Source: Dehalococcoidia bacterium UBA5627 (GTDB taxonomy: Bacteria > Chloroflexota > Dehalococcoidia > Dehalococcoidales > UBA5627). Taken from it: a stretch of DNA of 7,209 nt. Below, piece after piece: positions 4,772 to 7,209 of the stretch. The DNA is taken from the NCBI GenBank assembly GCA_002421585.1, contig DIKD01000018.1, positions 1-7,209 on the forward strand, written 5' to 3'. The notes under the pieces are model-generated. The model worked only from the letters and a program-made list of their open reading frames with translations, was not told the origin of the DNA and did no database searches. The translations under genes were made by a program, and so were the position numbers. The number at the start of each line of letters is the position of its first letter. The stretch's first letter is position 1.

Positions 4772-7209
4772 TTATTTTACTTTATCCGATATCTGTGATT
4801 GGCCTCCGGTAGTATTCTCCTTCGGTATGAACAAATACAGCAGGCATGGCAATATTACAACGGCTACCATAAAAGACATTGCAATCATAAGCGCTGTCAG
4901 TATGCCGAAGGTAGAAAACATCGGCATCGGGGCAAAAGCAAGAACTGCGAAGCCGGTTGCCGTGGATAAACCGGAACCTAGTAGAGCTATTCCGGTATCG
5001 CCGGCGGTATTTAACAAAGCCTTCTTTTTGTCAGGTAATCTTAAAAATTCCTGGCGAAAACGTTCGGTAAAGTGTATGCAGTAATCAATTCCGACACCGA
5101 CCGAAATAGAAGCAATTGTAGCAGTCATCAAATTGATTTCATATCCTAGAATGTACATTAAGCCGTAAAGCCAGCAGACTACCAGTATTACCGGTATCAG
5201 GGTAATAAGTGAATACCGCAGTGAGCGGAAAATAACCAGTAAAAGGACGATACAGGCACCGATAGCAATCATAAAGGAATTACTCATAGAATCGGTTATG
5301 GCGCTAAACTGAGCATCGCGAACATAAGCATCTCCTGTTAAGCCGTAAAAAGAAATGCTATCCACATCTTTCATCGCTGTATCGAGGTCCAGGTTTAATT
5401 CTGCGGCAGATTCCTTAACGACCGCCTGCTCAACTGTTCCCGGGACTCCGATACTGATTATTGTTGCGTATTCCTTTTCGGAATCATCATAAATAAAGGT
5501 TTCTTTTATATCCTCAGGTGTCTGAATTATCATGATTTCAGAAAGTGAAATGCCGTTTTCGATGATATAGCTATAAACCGACACCAGTTGTTGGGAAGTA
5601 TCGGGTATGCCGTTATTATCATCATCGGTTATGGTTACGCCGGATTCTATTCCAATCATTTGCTTCATATAGTCACTTTTTATAACTGTATCAAGGAAAG
5701 ATAAAAGTGGAGTATTTGCATTTAAAGAGCCGTCACCGGAGAAGCGGGCTACATATTTGTTGTCATCGAGTGCTGCGATCAGATTTTTCATTGCTTGCAG
5801 CGATTCTCCTTCGGTAAAATCTCCTCTTATATAGAATATCGCTTCTTCACCGGCCTGAGTGCCGATATGTTCGGTAACTTTATCGAGCCCGATAACAAAA
5901 TCACAGTCGGGAGAAAGCGCATCTTTAGCTTCCAGCTTTGTTTCGAGATTAGCCCAGCCGACAATACCGGCGATTGTCAATACTAGAGCTATAGAAAGAA
6001 CTAAACGGTATTTCTCAGTGAAGAAAGTTACCAATCTGCCGAGCAATATGCCCCGTTTTGCCGCACCGCTTTTTAAATAAAATACGTCGCTCTTTTCTTC
6101 TTTCCTGAGGTCTGCCCACATTAGCAGAGTGGGAGCAAATAATCCCAGAATGACGTAAGTAGCAAAGATGGCAAATGATGATGCTACGGCAAAGTCTACA
6201 ATGGATTCGATATTCGATATGGCATTGGCTATGAAGGCAACGATGGTGGTAAGCATTGCCGTCACAAGTGCGTTTCCCACCCTGCGTGTCGAGTTGCCAA
6301 GTGCCTGTTCGGGGGGGTAACCCTTTCTTCTTTCCTCTCTGTAACGATAGATAGAGTGGATGGCATAGTCTATACCCAGTACCAGAACCACAATCGGGAC
6401 TACCAGGTCTACAATGGTAGAGTTCTTAATCCCAATAAGGTTGGAAAACCCCATCAGCCATACCAGAACCATTACAAGTCCGCCGCCGCAGATAAGCGTT
6501 ATTATAAAAGAGCGGAAAAACACGGCAACAATCAGCATAATGATGACGATGGCCGCTATAAGCATGGGAATATTGATACTGCCCTGGTCTTTGATTTCCA
6601 GTTGCATATCGATATTTATTCCCCAAACTTGCAACACATCCTGCTGGCTGCGGAATAATTCAAGCACGTCTCTTCCGAAATGTTCTAAAATGATTTTCCC
6701 GGAGTAGTCCTCTCCTGTAATCGAAGGATAATCGTTGATAATATTTTCTTTAACTGTGGATACTATAATTGTTAGAGCCGGAGATTCCCATAAACGGATG
6801 CCTTCGTCTGTATCTTCATACGATGATTTTACGGAAAATGCCTGCTGAAAACCGGCGCTATCCGGGTTGGATAGAATATTAAATACTGCCTCTTTTACCT
6901 GTAAATCGGTTGCGTTGGAGAGGTCAACTGTGTTTGCGCTCTGCATTATAAGCAGTTCGTTTACAACATCTGCCAGTGAATAAATACCTTTGCTTACTGT
7001 TCCTGTATTACTGTTGACGTTCTCATAAAGCATGGGAGACATTGCGCTGTTTCTTAAGTCTTCTTCTGCTTGCCAAAGAGCATAGAGGCTTTCCTGTGTC
7101 AGCATATCGCCGTTTTCGGCTTCAAAAATAAAGATGAGCGAATATATATCGCTGGGGAAGGTTTCCTTTACTTCTTCATACCAAATAACGGTATTATTGT
7201 CGGTCGGGT
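4772..7209 (-). CDS. MMPL/RND-superfamily membrane transporter, 5' end cut by window edge
   Basis: The frame is open to the right edge, so 811 residues are visible and the N-terminus with the first membrane helix is missing. An ATG at 7105 is internal: the 34 codons before it are open and already look like the first extracytoplasmic domain. Numbering from the edge, an outer domain runs to about 210, five membrane helices occupy about 211-364, another helix 399-419 begins the second half, a second outer domain runs about 420-639, and five final helices lie in 642-794. Both halves keep the Asp-Tyr pair typical of MMPL proton-relay helices: GIDYAIH (D280-Y281) and GIDYCIH (D708-Y709), each followed by an arginine-rich stretch. 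The family uses proton flow to export lipids or other hydrophobic compounds; the substrate here cannot be told. An unusual DDDNNGIPD loop sits in the second outer domain. The cytoplasmic tail is short and hydrophilic. No partner membrane-fusion gene is visible. Confidence 0.92.
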   Translation of the reverse strand, partial: PTDNNTVIWYEEVKETFPSDIYSLIFIFEAENGDMLTQESLYALWQAEEDLRNSAMSPMLYENVNSNTGTVSKGIYSLADVVNELLIMQSANTVDLSNATDLQVKEAVFNILSNPDSAGFQQAFSVKSSYEDTDEGIRLWESPALTIIVSTVKENIINDYPSITGEDYSGKIILEHFGRDVLELFRSQQDVLQVWGINIDMQLEIKDQGSINIPMLIAAIVIIMLIVAVFFRSFIITLICGGGLVMVLVWLMGFSNLIGIKNSTIVDLVVPIVVLVLGIDYAIHSIYRYREERRKGYPPEQALGNSTRRVGNALVTAMLTTIVAFIANAISNIESIVDFAVASSFAIFATYVILGLFAPTLLMWADLRKEEKSDVFYLKSGAAKRGILLGRLVTFFTEKYRLVLSIALVLTIAGIVGWANLETKLEAKDALSPDCDFVIGLDKVTEHIGTQAGEEAIFYIRGDFTEGESLQAMKNLIAALDDNKYVARFSGDGSLNANTPLLSFLDTVIKSDYMKQMIGIESGVTITDDDNNGIPDTSQQLVSVYSYIIENGISLSEIMIIQTPEDIKETFIYDDSEKEYATIISIGVPGTVEQAVVKESAAELNLDLDTAMKDVDSISFYGLTGDAYVRDAQFSAITDSMSNSFMIAIGACIVLLLVIFRSLRYSLITLIPVILVVCWLYGLMYILGYEINLMTATIASISVGVGIDYCIHFTERFRQEFLRLPDKKKALLNTAGDTGIALLGSGLSTATGFAVLAFAPMPMFSTFGILTALMIAMSFMVAVVILPCLLYLFIPKENTTGGQSQISDKVK
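5600..5626 (-). other. Calcium-loop-like motif in the second outer domain of the transporter
   Basis: The coding strand gives DDDNNGIPD, which fits the D-x-D-x-N-G-x-x-D spacing of EF-hand-like and thrombospondin type 3 calcium loops. It lies in the middle of the second extracytoplasmic domain, where calcium would be available. The match is to spacing only; calcium binding is an inference. Confidence 0.4.

Noticed and set aside
6426..6626. Minus-strand open frame of 66 codons within the transporter gene
   Set aside because: It is an out-of-frame reading of membrane-helix codons of the transporter; composition is odd and no start context is seen.
7103..7105. ATG as the start of the transporter
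   Set aside because: The frame stays open upstream to the window edge with plausible outer-domain sequence (such as FPSDIYSLIFIFEAE), and a first membrane helix is required before it, so this Met is internal.

Overview
The window reads as ordinary bacterial chromosome with compact coding. It carries three genes on the minus strand and one small gene on the plus strand, with Shine-Dalgarno sites and sigma70-type promoters. Base composition is moderate, neither strongly AT- nor GC-rich. The protein set (an amidotransferase-less FMN glutamate-synthase-like protein, a KaiC-like/PEP-synthase-like fusion, a two-halved MMPL exporter) would suit an anaerobic bacterium, and my weak guess is a Chloroflexota (Dehalococcoidia) type lineage. 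That guess rests on gene style alone and there is no rRNA or marker gene here to test it.

Layout. Positions 1-1571 (minus) hold most of an FMN-binding glutamate synthase-family protein whose C-terminus lies beyond the left edge. Positions 1586-4240 (minus) hold an 884-residue fusion of a degenerate KaiC/RecA-like domain, a PEP/pyruvate-binding (ATP-grasp) domain and a C-terminal domain with a GPGRWGS motif. These two genes are only 14 bases apart and should form one operon transcribed leftwards. Positions 4241-4520 are a divergent control region with a good promoter facing each way, a perfect inverted repeat at the expected start of the leftward transcript, and an unexplained strong Shine-Dalgarno sequence. 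Positions 4521-4763 (plus) hold a small 80-residue protein, probably an SH3-like barrel. Positions 4772-7209 (minus) hold an MMPL/RND-type membrane transporter, cut at its N-terminus by the right edge and ending 8 bases from the small gene in a convergent arrangement.

How they may work together. The best-supported functional unit is the two-gene leftward operon. The fusion protein keeps the nucleotide-binding half of PEP synthase but lacks the phosphohistidine and PEP-binding halves, so it is unlikely to make PEP. Its partner keeps the FMN half of glutamate synthase but lacks the glutamine amidotransferase half. Both are therefore partial versions of central metabolic enzymes, and what they do together is unknown. 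The small gene and the transporter have no evident functional link to them. I found no mobile elements, CRISPR arrays, tRNA or rRNA genes, and no intergenic stretch longer than 280 bases.
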